Origin: Kineosporia sp. NBRC 101731
GTDB lineage: Bacteria > Actinomycetota > Actinomycetes > Actinomycetales > Kineosporiaceae
Reading direction: 5' to 3'
Assembly (NCBI RefSeq): GCF_030269305.1
Contig: NZ_BSTC01000003.1
Location: 496,001-560,000, forward strand
Length of the DNA stretch: 64,000 nucleotides
Position 1 is the first letter of the stretch, and each line of letters opens with the position of its first letter. A program made the position numbers and the translations under genes. Positions 44,790 through 52,671 of the stretch are shown here, in pieces. Below the pieces are notes generated by a model that saw nothing but the letters and a program-made list of their open reading frames with translations, made no database searches and was not told the DNA's origin.

Positions 44790-46012
44790 GCCGGGAGGTT
44801 CCCCGATCCTGGGTGGCAGGGCTGGTCCTGGTCAGCATCGGCATGTGGTCCGGCCTGTTCGGCCCGATCCAGGTGCTGCTGGCCGAACAGGCCCAGGCTC
44901 TCGCGCCCGGTCACAAGGAAGCGGCGCTCTCCCTGGTGACGGGGGTCGGTGCCGCCGTGTCGACCGTGCTCAACCCGGTCTGGGGCGCCTTCTCCGACCG
45001 CACCACCCTGCACCGGGGTCGTCGCCTGCCCTGGGTGCTCGGCGGCGCCGCGGGTGGGGTGGTCGCGATGCTGCTGCTGTCGGGGGCCGGCTCGATCCTG
45101 GAGATGACCCTCGCCTGGGCCCTGGCCCAGGCCGCCCTCAACGCCATGCTCGCGGCGATCACCGCGACCGTGCCCGACCAGGTGCCGGCCGGCGAGCGCG
45201 GCGGTGTCGGGGGAGCGCTCGCCGTGGCCCAGACCCTCGGCGTCGTGGGCGGCACCGGGATCGCGGCCGCCACCGGCAGTACCGCCGCCGGATACCTGAC
45301 CCTGGCCGGGGTTCTCGTCGTGACCACGACTCCCTACGCACTCAACGCGCGTGACCGGGCCATCGGGCGGGAGGAACGTCCACCCTTGGCTCTGAAGGAT
45401 TTCTGGGTGTCACCGCGCCGGCACCCGGACTTCGGCTGGGCCTGGATCACCCGGTTCCTGATGAACCTCGGCAACGCCCTGCTCATCCTCTACCTGCTGT
45501 ACTACCTGAAAGATGCGGTGGGGTTGCCCGACGACGAGGCCGACGGAACGGTTTTCGCCCTGACCGCGGTCTACGGCCTGTGCACGGTGGTGACGGCGTC
45601 CGTGGGCGGCTACTGGTCGGACCGGGCCGGGCGGCGCAAGGTCTTCGTGATCTGGTCGGGCCTGATCACGGCGGCCGCACTGCTGCTGTTCGCCCTGGCC
45701 CCGACGCTGGCCTCGACCCTGGGCCCGCCGATGCCGGCGGTCTGGGCGGGAGCGGTCGCACTGGGCGTCGGCTTCGGCGCCTACACCGCGGTAGATTTCG
45801 CTCTCGTGACCCAGGTGCTGCCCACGGCCGACGACCGCGCCCGGGACCTCGGGGTCATCAACATCGCCACGGCCCTGCCCCAGGTGCTCGCCCCGGTACT
45901 GGCGGCGGGGGTGCTGGGCCTGGGCCTCGGCTACACCGGCCTGTACCTGCTGGCGGCCCTGGTCAGCGTGCTCGGGTCGGTGTTGGTGGTGCGGATCCGG
46001 TCGGTGGTCTGA
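44786..46012 (+). CDS. MFS transporter coupled to the GH1 beta-glucosidase
   Basis: A 408-residue, 12-helix major facilitator. After helix 2 comes PVWGAFSDRTTLHRGRRLPWVLGG, a GPH/SLC45-like sugar-transporter loop, mirrored in the second half by GGYWSDRAGRRKVFV. The GTG start overlaps the stop of the beta-glucosidase gene (GTGA). This coupling suggests uptake of the glucoside that the GH1 enzyme cleaves. The stop region contains a tandem 16-bp duplication (46000-46031), so a second in-frame-like end lies just beyond the real stop. Confidence 0.85.
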   Translation: MSREVPRSWVAGLVLVSIGMWSGLFGPIQVLLAEQAQALAPGHKEAALSLVTGVGAAVSTVLNPVWGAFSDRTTLHRGRRLPWVLGGAAGGVVAMLLLSGAGSILEMTLAWALAQAALNAMLAAITATVPDQVPAGERGGVGGALAVAQTLGVVGGTGIAAATGSTAAGYLTLAGVLVVTTTPYALNARDRAIGREERPPLALKDFWVSPRRHPDFGWAWITRFLMNLGNALLILYLLYYLKDAVGLPDDEADGTVFALTAVYGLCTVVTASVGGYWSDRAGRRKVFVIWSGLITAAALLLFALAPTLASTLGPPMPAVWAGAVALGVGFGAYTAVDFALVTQVLPTADDRARDLGVINIATALPQVLAPVLAAGVLGLGLGYTGLYLLAALVSVLGSVLVVRIRSVV

Positions 46013-46031
46013 TGAGTCGGTGGTCTGATGA
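46000..46031 (+). repeat. Tandem 16-bp duplication at a gene end
   Basis: GTCGGTGGTCTGATGA occurs twice in a row. The first copy holds the TGA stop of the MFS gene at 46010-46012. It looks like a recent slippage duplication. Confidence 0.9.
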
Positions 46032-46073
46032 TCAGTCTCACCGGGCGACCGGAACGGGAGAGGTGGAGATCTG

Positions 46074-47048
46074 GTGGAGAGCATCACGAAGAACCGGCAG
46101 TCACCGGCCACGCTACGGGCCATGACCGCCCGCGCCTACGGGGCCGGAATGGTGCCCGCGGGGGACGACTGGGTGGAGGAACTGGGTCACGGGTGGTTCA
46201 ACGTGGTCTACCGGATCCGGCTCGTGGACGGCCGGTCGGTGGTGCTGAAGATCGCGCCGCCGCCGCACATCGAGGTGATGAGTTACGAGCGGGCGGCCAT
46301 GGCTACGGAACTAGCTGCGCTGCAACTGATCCGGGACAAGACCGAGGTGCCGGTCCCGGCCGTCGACTTCGCCGATCGTAGCCACGAACTGTGCGACGCG
46401 GACTACTTCTTCATGTCCTACGTGGACGCCGACAACTTCGGCATCCTGCGGCAGGAGGGAAGTCTGTCGCCGCAGGACGAGAACACCTACCGGGAGGCGG
46501 TCGGCGCTCTCAACCGTGAGCTCAACGAGGTGCGCGGGCCCTGGTTCGGTGCGCTGGAGGGGCCGGGGCACCCCACCTGGCGGGCCTGTTTCACCGGCCT
46601 GCTCGAGGGTGTGCTGGGAGACGGCGAGCGTCGCGGCGTCGACCTGGGGTACGGGTACGACGTGGTGCGGGAGGCCATCGCGGCCCGGGCCGGCACCCTC
46701 GACGCGGTGACCGAACCGCGCTTCGTGGAGTGGGACCTGTTCCCCAACAACGCCATGGTACGCGACGGGAGGATCGTCAGCGTCATCGACCACGAACGGG
46801 CTTTCTACGGGGACCCGCTGATCGAGGCCGGTTTCGTCGGGCTGGATCTGCCGGGGGCCTTCGGTGACCCGGCGGCCTTCCTGCGGGGCTACGGGTGGGG
46901 CGATTTCACCGACGACGAGCGGCAGCGGCGCTGGCTGTACAGCCTGTACCTGGTGCTCATCATGATCATCGAGACGAACTACCGCGGGCACACCACCACG
47001 ACGCAGTACGACTGGTGTCGCGAGCGGCTCGTGGAGCTCATGGGTTAG
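46074..47048 (+). CDS. Aminoglycoside phosphotransferase-family kinase
   Basis: A 324-residue APH/choline-kinase fold protein. The glycine loop and lysine are in ELGHGWFNVVYRIRL and SVVLKIAPP. The catalytic loop reads FVEWDLFPNNAMV, where Glu replaces the usual His of HxDxxxxN, and the metal-binding motif is VIDHERAFYGDP. It is more like small-molecule kinases of this family than true resistance enzymes. The substrate is unknown. GTG start with GTGGAGA about 9 bases upstream. It ends overlapping the stop of the convergent DUF2332 gene (TTAG). Confidence 0.8.
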   Translation: MESITKNRQSPATLRAMTARAYGAGMVPAGDDWVEELGHGWFNVVYRIRLVDGRSVVLKIAPPPHIEVMSYERAAMATELAALQLIRDKTEVPVPAVDFADRSHELCDADYFFMSYVDADNFGILRQEGSLSPQDENTYREAVGALNRELNEVRGPWFGALEGPGHPTWRACFTGLLEGVLGDGERRGVDLGYGYDVVREAIAARAGTLDAVTEPRFVEWDLFPNNAMVRDGRIVSVIDHERAFYGDPLIEAGFVGLDLPGAFGDPAAFLRGYGWGDFTDDERQRRWLYSLYLVLIMIIETNYRGHTTTTQYDWCRERLVELMG

Positions 47049-48253
47049 CCGGCCGTCCAGGAGAGCAGGCGTCCTCGGGACCAGCAGCGGCCCAGGGCCT
47101 CGGAGTGCGGTGACGAGCCGAACAGCGCCAGCCCGACGATGCTGTGGCCCGAGGCGGGCCGGTCGCCGAAGGTCGGGATGCCCGGAGCCACGCCCACCCC
47201 CTCCGCCGACACCCAGGCGACCGGGCGCCCGGCCTCTTCGAGGAGCTGCCGGAAACGGCGTCGCTTCTCGGGCCGGTGACGCGACAGCGCCCAGGTGGTG
47301 GTGACGATCGGGAGGACGCCGGTGGGCACCTGCGCGAGGGCGTCGGGGAGCAGGTCGAGGGCCTCGCCCCGAAGAAGGTGCGGTTTCGTGCGGGCGGCCA
47401 GTGTCAGCTGGGCCCGGAGGTCAGCGGCTTGGCCGGGTCGGTCGGGGGCCAGGCAGGCGTGCAGCCATCGGGCGTCGTCGGGGTCGGAGCGGGCGTCGAT
47501 GCCGGTGTGTGACCCGGTACCGGGCCGAGCGCCGGCGGAGAGGTCGAGGGGATCGGGATCGATGCCGATCCGGGTGACCACCTCGGGGAAAGCACGTTCG
47601 GGGAGGGGGCGGTCGCCCACGATGCGGGCCGAAAGCTGCACCGGGGACAAGGTATCGCCCCGGACCTGCCCGTTGTCGTACGCGATGCCGCACTGGTCGA
47701 CCTGGAGATTCAGGCCCGTCGAGCAGTCCATGTCGATCAGTGCCACGGCCGTGGCGCCGGCTCGGTGGGCCGCCTCGGCCGCGGCCGGGTAGAGCACGGC
47801 GCAGCGGGCGGTCTGGAGTGTCCGGACCCGCCGGGCAGCAGCGATGGCGGCGACCGCGGCGCTCTGGCGCAGCAAGGTGCCCACAGCGACGGCGGCCGGA
47901 TCGGGTTGTCGCGGATGGCTTTCCGGGGTCGGCCGGACATGGTCGTCGGGGTCGTCGGGGTCGTCGTGGTCCGGAGCGACATGGCCGACGGGAGCGGTGT
48001 AGATCTCGGCCAGCTCCGGGGCCTGCCCGGAGAGCGCGAGGTCGTGGAGCGCGGCCAGGATCAGCGCGGGCTGCCGGCGGCGAACGGGCGCCTGCTCGAT
48101 CGCCCGCAGGGCCTCGTCCGACGCACTCAGGGCCAGGGCGATGCGCCGGTACAGCGGCGAGGTGCCGTCGTCCTCGCCGAAAGCCCGGTAGACCGCGGCC
48201 AGAGTCCTGGCGCGAGGGCCATGAGGGTCGGCCCCCTTCTTGTTCGTGATCAT
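47045..48253 (-). CDS. DUF2332 family protein
   Basis: A 402-residue actinobacterial DUF2332 protein. Typical segments are TSPLYRRIALALSASDEAL near the N-terminus, ALIDMDCSTGLNLQVDQCGIAYDNG in the middle and VLPIVTTTWALSRHR toward the C-terminus. The family function is unknown. An acidic DDPDDPDDH insertion (about residues 96-104) is encoded by a short repeat. The only suitable start, ATG 48253, lies inside a perfect palindrome whose GGGGAGG serves as ribosome site 6 bases upstream. This is an unusual arrangement. Confidence 0.8.
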   Translation of the reverse strand: MITNKKGADPHGPRARTLAAVYRAFGEDDGTSPLYRRIALALSASDEALRAIEQAPVRRRQPALILAALHDLALSGQAPELAEIYTAPVGHVAPDHDDPDDPDDHVRPTPESHPRQPDPAAVAVGTLLRQSAAVAAIAAARRVRTLQTARCAVLYPAAAEAAHRAGATAVALIDMDCSTGLNLQVDQCGIAYDNGQVRGDTLSPVQLSARIVGDRPLPERAFPEVVTRIGIDPDPLDLSAGARPGTGSHTGIDARSDPDDARWLHACLAPDRPGQAADLRAQLTLAARTKPHLLRGEALDLLPDALAQVPTGVLPIVTTTWALSRHRPEKRRRFRQLLEEAGRPVAWVSAEGVGVAPGIPTFGDRPASGHSIVGLALFGSSPHSEALGRCWSRGRLLSWTAG

Positions 48254-48292
48254 GCAAAACCTCCCCGGGGAGGTTTTGCATGATCACGAACA
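48241..48292. terminator. 52-bp perfect palindrome (shared element, copy 2)
   Basis: Two 26-base arms (TGTTCGTGATCATGCAAAAC... to the CCCC/GGGG centre) with no loop. Bases 48245-48288 are identical to 28047-28090. It lies after the TetR gene, as a terminator would, yet also covers the start codon of the DUF2332 gene. Confidence 0.8.
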
Positions 48293-48343
48293 TAGGGGTG
48301 CAGGGGGTGAGCGGCGAACGTCCAGGAGAGGTCGGAGAGGGTT

Positions 48344-48907
48344 CTAGCCACTGGAGAGACTTTCGCGGAACTCGCCGAGTGCCTTCTGCATCAGCGCGGG
48401 AAAGTCGGCCGTGGGGTGGGTGATCCATTCGGCCGCGGCGACCGAGAAGATCGACAGGGCGGCCTGCGCGGCGAAGGTGGCGGTGCGTTCCGGCACACCC
48501 CGGCGGCCCAGTACCTGAGCTACCGCCACAGCCGTCCCGGCCGACTTGACCAGGTCGCGTTCCTGGAGTTCCGGGGTGACCGCGAGCACGGCGATCCGGG
48601 CCTTGGCGAACTCGTAGTAGGGCGCCAGTTCCAGTCCGGCGTGGGTGAGGGCCAGGACGACCGCGTCGATCGGGCCCAGATCGGGGGCCGCGGCCTCCAG
48701 GTGGCCCAGCACGCTCTCCTCGAACATCTGGGCGTTGGCGAAGAAGACCTCGCGCTTGTCGGCGAAGTGGTTGAAGAACGTGCGCTTGGTCAGCCCGGCC
48801 CGGTCGGCGATCTGCGCGACGGTCACCTCGCCGTACCCGCGTTCCTGGAACAGCTCCATGGCCGCCTGCTGCAGACGCCCACGCGCGTCCGGTTCCCACC
48901 GTGCCAT
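48344..48907 (-). CDS. TetR-family transcriptional repressor
   Basis: A 187-residue TetR regulator. The N-terminal helix-turn-helix reads RLQQAAMELFQERGYGEVTVAQIADRAGLTKRTFFNHFADKREVFF. The C-terminal ligand domain is helical (residues about 80-185). It is divergent from an alcohol-dehydrogenase-like gene, with two palindromic sites in the gap. It most likely represses both, responding to a small lipophilic or aldehyde-like ligand by inference from its partner. Confidence 0.9.
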   Translation of the reverse strand: MARWEPDARGRLQQAAMELFQERGYGEVTVAQIADRAGLTKRTFFNHFADKREVFFANAQMFEESVLGHLEAAAPDLGPIDAVVLALTHAGLELAPYYEFAKARIAVLAVTPELQERDLVKSAGTAVAVAQVLGRRGVPERTATFAAQAALSIFSVAAAEWITHPTADFPALMQKALGEFRESLSSG

Positions 48908-48920
48908 GCCCCGATCCTAC

Positions 48921-48974
48921 TGCGATTGCACTTAGTGCAGTCGCATGTCACTCTTGATTGCACCAAGTGAAATC
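48921..48974. promoter_or_regulatory. Two TetR operator-like palindromes
   Basis: TGCGATTGCACTTAGTGCA followed by GTCGCA (48921-48945) is a 25-bp palindrome with one mismatched pair and a perfect TGCACT-T-AGTGCA core. GATTGCACCAAGTGAAATC (48956-48974) is a second, looser copy. They occupy the gap between the divergent TetR and oxidoreductase genes. Confidence 0.75.
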
Positions 48975-48987
48975 ACGAGGAGTCGTC

Positions 48988-50088
48988 ATGCCGTCCAACC
49001 GCGCCGCCTGGATCCCCGCCCGTCACCGCCCCTTGGAGGTCGGGCCCGCGCCCTACACCGCCCCCGGGCCGGGCCAGATCGTTGTCCGCAATCACGCCGT
49101 CGCCCTCAATCCGCTGGACTGGGTCATCCAGCTGGCCGGCCGGGTGGCCTACACCTGGCTCACCTACCCGGCCGTGCTCGGCGCCGACCTGGCGGGTGAG
49201 GTGGTCGAGGTGGGGGCGGACGTGACCCGGTTCCAGCCCGGCGACCGGGTGCTGGCCCTGTCGGTCGGCACCGACAAAGACGCCGACAGCGCTGCCCAGG
49301 GTGCGTTCCAGCACTACGCGGTGGTCGAGGAACGGCTGGCCAGCCCCCTGCCGCCGGGCCTGTCCTACGTCGACGCGGCGGTGCTGCCCCTGGGGCTCTC
49401 CACCGCGGCCTGCGCGCTCTTCCAGAAAGACCACCTGGCTTTGCCGCACCCGACCGCCACACCGCAGCCTTCGGGTCAGACGGTGCTGGTCTGGGGCGGC
49501 TCCACGAGCGTGGGCACCAATGCGATCCAGCTGGCGGTGGCCGCCGGGTACGAGGTGATCACCACCGCCTCACCGCACAACGCCGACCGGCTGATGGATC
49601 TGGGTGCGACGCGGGTGTTCGACTACCGCAGCCCGACGGTCGAGGCGGACATCGTCGAGGCCTTCGCCGGTCGTACGTTCGCCGGGGCTCTGGCGGTCGG
49701 GCCCGGATCGACCCCGGCCTGCATCCGCATTGCCGGGAAGTGCCACGGCAACCGCTTGGTGTCCATGGTCACGGCGCCCGTGACCTTCGAGAACGGCTTC
49801 TCCCTGCTGCGCACGGCGACCGGGATGGTCGGTGGCATGGTGAGCTGGCAGGGCGCCGCCTGGCGCCGTGGGGTGCGGCTGAAATTCGTCATCGGGTCGG
49901 ACCTCAAGAAGAACGAGGTGGCCACCGCGATCTTCCGGGACTTCCTGCCCGACGCGCTCGCGCAGGGCCGCTACCAGCCGCTGCCACCGGCGTCCACCGT
50001 CGGCAGCTCTCTGGAAGATCTGCAGCACGCGATGGATCTGCAGCGCAAGGGTGTCTCCGCCACCAAGCTCGTGGTCACGCTCGACTAG
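48988..50088 (+). CDS. Zinc-independent MDR-type oxidoreductase (quinone oxidoreductase-like)
   Basis: A 366-residue medium-chain dehydrogenase/reductase. The N-terminal GroES-like domain has NHAVALNPLDWVIQLAGRV and GADLAGEVVEVG. The nucleotide fold has VLVWGGSTSVGTNAIQLAVAAGYEV. No catalytic zinc ligands are evident, as in the toxD/enoyl-reductase-like branch. Start ATG 48988 after GAGGAG. It is divergent from the TetR gene and probably its main target. The substrate is unknown. Confidence 0.85.
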   Translation: MPSNRAAWIPARHRPLEVGPAPYTAPGPGQIVVRNHAVALNPLDWVIQLAGRVAYTWLTYPAVLGADLAGEVVEVGADVTRFQPGDRVLALSVGTDKDADSAAQGAFQHYAVVEERLASPLPPGLSYVDAAVLPLGLSTAACALFQKDHLALPHPTATPQPSGQTVLVWGGSTSVGTNAIQLAVAAGYEVITTASPHNADRLMDLGATRVFDYRSPTVEADIVEAFAGRTFAGALAVGPGSTPACIRIAGKCHGNRLVSMVTAPVTFENGFSLLRTATGMVGGMVSWQGAAWRRGVRLKFVIGSDLKKNEVATAIFRDFLPDALAQGRYQPLPPASTVGSSLEDLQHAMDLQRKGVSATKLVVTLD

Positions 50089-50125
50089 CGAAAACCGCTA
50101 CGGCAGCGACCTCCACACCATGCCC

Positions 50126-50498
50126 TCACGCGGTGACCACGAGGGTCCGCCACTTGACGCTCGCGGCCGCTGCACGGGGAGTTCGCCGGCTGTAGAGCCG
50201 ACTGACCCGCCGGCCCAGATCGGCGAACATCTCCCGCAGTTCCGGGGGATCGAGGATCTCGAGGTCGTCCCGTGCGCGAGAAGCGCCTGCGCCGCAACCA
50301 GAGCCGGGAACCGCACAACCGTATCGACCCATTCACCTTCGTGCACAGCGTCTTTCATCGGTTCCTGCCCGTGCATGCGCAGAACCCGGCCGAGAATGCG
50401 GCTCCGGACGCGTACCCGCACCGGCACCGTCGCCGAACGGGGGTTACGCGTTGCGGTACGGGCTCGTGCCGCTGAGCCTGGCCGACGTCGAGATCCTG
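50126..50498 (-). pseudogene. Remnant of a WYL-domain regulator C-terminus
   Basis: Two or three frames carry pieces of the C-terminal part of a WYL-type regulator: VPVRVRVRSRILGRVLRMHG, then EGEWVDTVVRFPALVAAQALL, then, after a frame change near 50285, DDLEILDPPELREMFADLGR and RVSRLY. The N-terminal helix-turn-helix and the WYL core are missing. A stop also interrupts the frame near 50445. The fragment fills most of the 50089-50552 gap. It is recognised by pattern, with moderate certainty. Confidence 0.45.
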
Positions 50499-50499
50499 C

Positions 50500-50531
50500 G
50501 CGGGGTCATGAGCGGATCCTCATGACCCCGC
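50500..50531. terminator. Hairpin terminator of the quinone oxidoreductase gene
   Basis: GCGGGGTCATGAG and its exact complement form a 13-bp stem with a 6-base loop, 22 bases beyond the stop of the minus-strand gene at 50553. Confidence 0.7.
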
Positions 50532-50552
50532 CGCGGGGTTTCAGAACTGACC

Positions 50553-51518
50553 TCAGGGCTGGATGACGACCTTGCCGAACACCGCACGCTCCTCCAGCAG
50601 GCCGATCGCCTCCGCAGCCCGCTCCAGCGAGTAGATACGGTGCACGGGCGGTTCCAGCACACCCGACTTCAGCAGGGGCATCAGCCGGTCCCACTCACGC
50701 CGCCAGGCCTGCGGGTACTTCGTCGTGAAGGCGCCCCAGCCCACGCCGCGCACGTCGATGTTGTTCAGCAGCAGCCGGTTCACCTTCACCGTCGGGATGC
50801 TGCCCTCGGTGAAACCGACCACCAGCAGGCGGCCCAGCGGCGCCAGGCAGCGCAGCGAGTCGGTGAACCGGTCGCCGCCCACCGGGTCGACCACCACATC
50901 CACCCCCGCGCCCGCCGTGTACGAGAGCACCGCGTCCTTGAAGCCGTCGGCCAGCACCACCTCGTCGGAGCCGAGCTCCTTGACGAACTCCGCCTTCTCG
51001 GGCGTCGAGACGACCGAGATCACCCGGGCGCCGAGCGCTTTGGCCAGCTGAACGGTGGCTGTGCCGATCCCTCCGGCCGCACCGTGCACGAGCACGGTCT
51101 GGCCCGGCAGCACGCCGGCCCGGGTGTTCAGCGCGAACGACATGGTCAGGTAGTTCATCGGCAGGCAGGCGCCGGTCACGAAACCGGTCTTGCCCGGCAG
51201 CGGCCCGACCATGCCCACCGGCACGGCGACGGTCTGGGCGAACGCCCCCGTCACGGTGGCCGCGGCCACCCGGTCACCGGCCACGAACCCCGAATCGGGG
51301 GACGCCTCCCGCACGGTGCCCGCCACCTCACCTCCCAGCACGAAGGGAATCCCGGGCTTGTGCTGGTAAAGATCCCGGCTCAGCAGCACATCGGGAAAGT
51401 TCACCCCGGCCGCCTCGACGTCGATCAGGACCTCGCCCGGTCCGGCGACCGGTTCCGGCACCTCGCCGATCTCCAGCGCCTCGGGGCCGCCCGTACTCGT
51501 CACGCGAACTGCGCGCAC
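50553..51518 (-). CDS. NADPH:quinone oxidoreductase-like enzyme
   Basis: A 321-residue MDR-superfamily reductase. The substrate domain reads VEAAGVNFPDVLLSRDLYQ and GGEVAGTV. The cofactor fold has TVLVHGAAGGIGTATVQLAKALGARV. VVVDPVGGDRFTDSLRCLAPLGRLLVVGF follows, all typical of zinc-free quinone oxidoreductases (QorA-like). I take the GTG at 51518, with AAAGGAGAG upstream; a longer frame to 51701 adds non-homologous residues. Likely cytoplasmic detoxification of quinones or enones. Confidence 0.88.
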   Translation of the reverse strand: MRAVRVTSTGGPEALEIGEVPEPVAGPGEVLIDVEAAGVNFPDVLLSRDLYQHKPGIPFVLGGEVAGTVREASPDSGFVAGDRVAAATVTGAFAQTVAVPVGMVGPLPGKTGFVTGACLPMNYLTMSFALNTRAGVLPGQTVLVHGAAGGIGTATVQLAKALGARVISVVSTPEKAEFVKELGSDEVVLADGFKDAVLSYTAGAGVDVVVDPVGGDRFTDSLRCLAPLGRLLVVGFTEGSIPTVKVNRLLLNNIDVRGVGWGAFTTKYPQAWRREWDRLMPLLKSGVLEPPVHRIYSLERAAEAIGLLEERAVFGKVVIQP

Positions 51519-51712
51519 TATCTCTCCTTTGTCCGGCTGCTGACCCCAGCCTGCCAGGACCGGGCGGAAAAGGGATCCGGGACCGTGTGCGCAGCGCCAC
51601 CCGGCGGCTGCTGGCCGGGGGACATCTGGAATCGCAGACGTGGTGCGGTGGGGGAAGGGTGGCCCCTGGCCGTGATGTAACAAAAAGGATATTGCGGTCA
51701 CGAGGATCTGAC

Positions 51713-52144
51713 ATGGAGGCAGCCTTGACCAACCTCTTCTTCACCCAGCGCGCCGCTGCGACCGGTGCCGTGGCCCTGGCCGCGGTCGGACTCGGGGCCC
51801 CCGCAGCCCAGGCGGCCACGGCCGCCCAGGCGCAGGCGTCCCCCTGTGTACAGAAGGTGACCGTTGTGAACAACGGCGGTTTCACCATGTCGTTCGCGCT
51901 GTCCACCCGTGAGGGTTCGCTGACGGCCTCGACCGACACGTACGCGATCAACCAGTCCCGCACGATCGACCTGAACGCCACCGAGATCGCGCCGGGTGCG
52001 GATGTGCGGCCGGTGGTCAGTGCGACCGCGGGTGACACGGTGCCGGGCAACGTGTTCGTCTCGTACTGCGAGAACGGGCAGAGCGCCACCTACACGGCCT
52101 CGGGCACGACGCTCGACTACAGCGTCACCCTGCTCGGCGGCTGA
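51713..52144 (+). CDS. Small secreted protein of unknown function
   Basis: A 143-residue protein with a signal peptide (AAATGAVALAAVGLGAPAAQAA, cleavage after AQA near residue 35). The mature part has two Cys (ASPCVQKV and VSYCENGQ), which could form a disulfide, and an all-beta pattern: VTVVNNGGFTMSFALST, RTIDLNATEI, TLDYSVTLLGG. It resembles small exported aegerolysin-like or beta-sandwich proteins, but I cannot assign a family. A hairpin follows the stop. Confidence 0.65.
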   Translation: MEAALTNLFFTQRAAATGAVALAAVGLGAPAAQAATAAQAQASPCVQKVTVVNNGGFTMSFALSTREGSLTASTDTYAINQSRTIDLNATEIAPGADVRPVVSATAGDTVPGNVFVSYCENGQSATYTASGTTLDYSVTLLGG

Positions 52145-52159
52145 GCGGACGGTGAGTGG

Positions 52160-52185
52160 GTGTGCCGCACGGCCGGGCGGCACAC
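52160..52185. terminator. Hairpin after the small secreted protein gene
   Basis: GTGTGCCGC and GCGGCACAC form a 9-bp stem with an 8-base loop, 15 bases after the stop. It may serve the convergent stress-protein gene as well. Confidence 0.6.
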
Positions 52186-52209
52186 CCCCTCACCGCACCA
52201 CAGAACGGA

Positions 52210-52671
52210 TTACGCCTTCCGGCCGGGGCGACTGACGGCCAGCATCGGCATCAGCTCGGGGCCGACGACCAAGACCGGTGCGCAGCCCCGGTGCCCGACC
52301 TCGGCCGTGACGACACCGCCGCGGTCCTCGCCCAGAACCATGAGGGAAGCGGTGAACGACTCGGCGATCAGGACTTCGTCGGCCCGTCCCGGGATGACCC
52401 GGGTGCTGACGTGAACCGAATCTGGTTCGGCGCGCAGGGGTTCGGCGATGGACTCGAGCCACTGCGCAGTGCTGATCAGGAGCTCGGGCGAGGCGTTGGC
52501 GGGCCGGGACGAACCCGCCGGGCGCGGCGGTACGCCCAGGGCGTGGACGAGGATGAGTGGCATGTCGCGCCGTCGCGCCTCGCGTGCCGCCCGGCGGGCG
52601 ACCTCGACGTTCGACGCGGACAGGTCGATCCCGGCGACGACGCAGGATCGCCTCCCGAACTCGGCAGACAT
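52210..52671 (-). CDS. Universal stress protein (UspA domain)
   Basis: A 153-residue single UspA domain: VVAGIDLSASNVEVARRAAREA at the start, LILVHALG, then VSTRVIPGRADEVLIAESFTASLMVLGEDRGG and APVLVVGPE. The usual ATP-binding G-x2-G-x9-G(S/T) motif is only partly present (GEDRGGVVTAEVGHRGCAPV). The start ATG 52671 follows a GGGGGGGAACGA ribosome site. Function is probably general stress survival. Confidence 0.85.
   Translation of the reverse strand: MSAEFGRRSCVVAGIDLSASNVEVARRAAREARRRDMPLILVHALGVPPRPAGSSRPANASPELLISTAQWLESIAEPLRAEPDSVHVSTRVIPGRADEVLIAESFTASLMVLGEDRGGVVTAEVGHRGCAPVLVVGPELMPMLAVSRPGRKA

Noticed and set aside
46074-47048. Calling the phosphotransferase an aminoglycoside-resistance gene
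   Set aside because: The catalytic HxD is ExD and similarity is only at the fold level, so a resistance claim is not supported.
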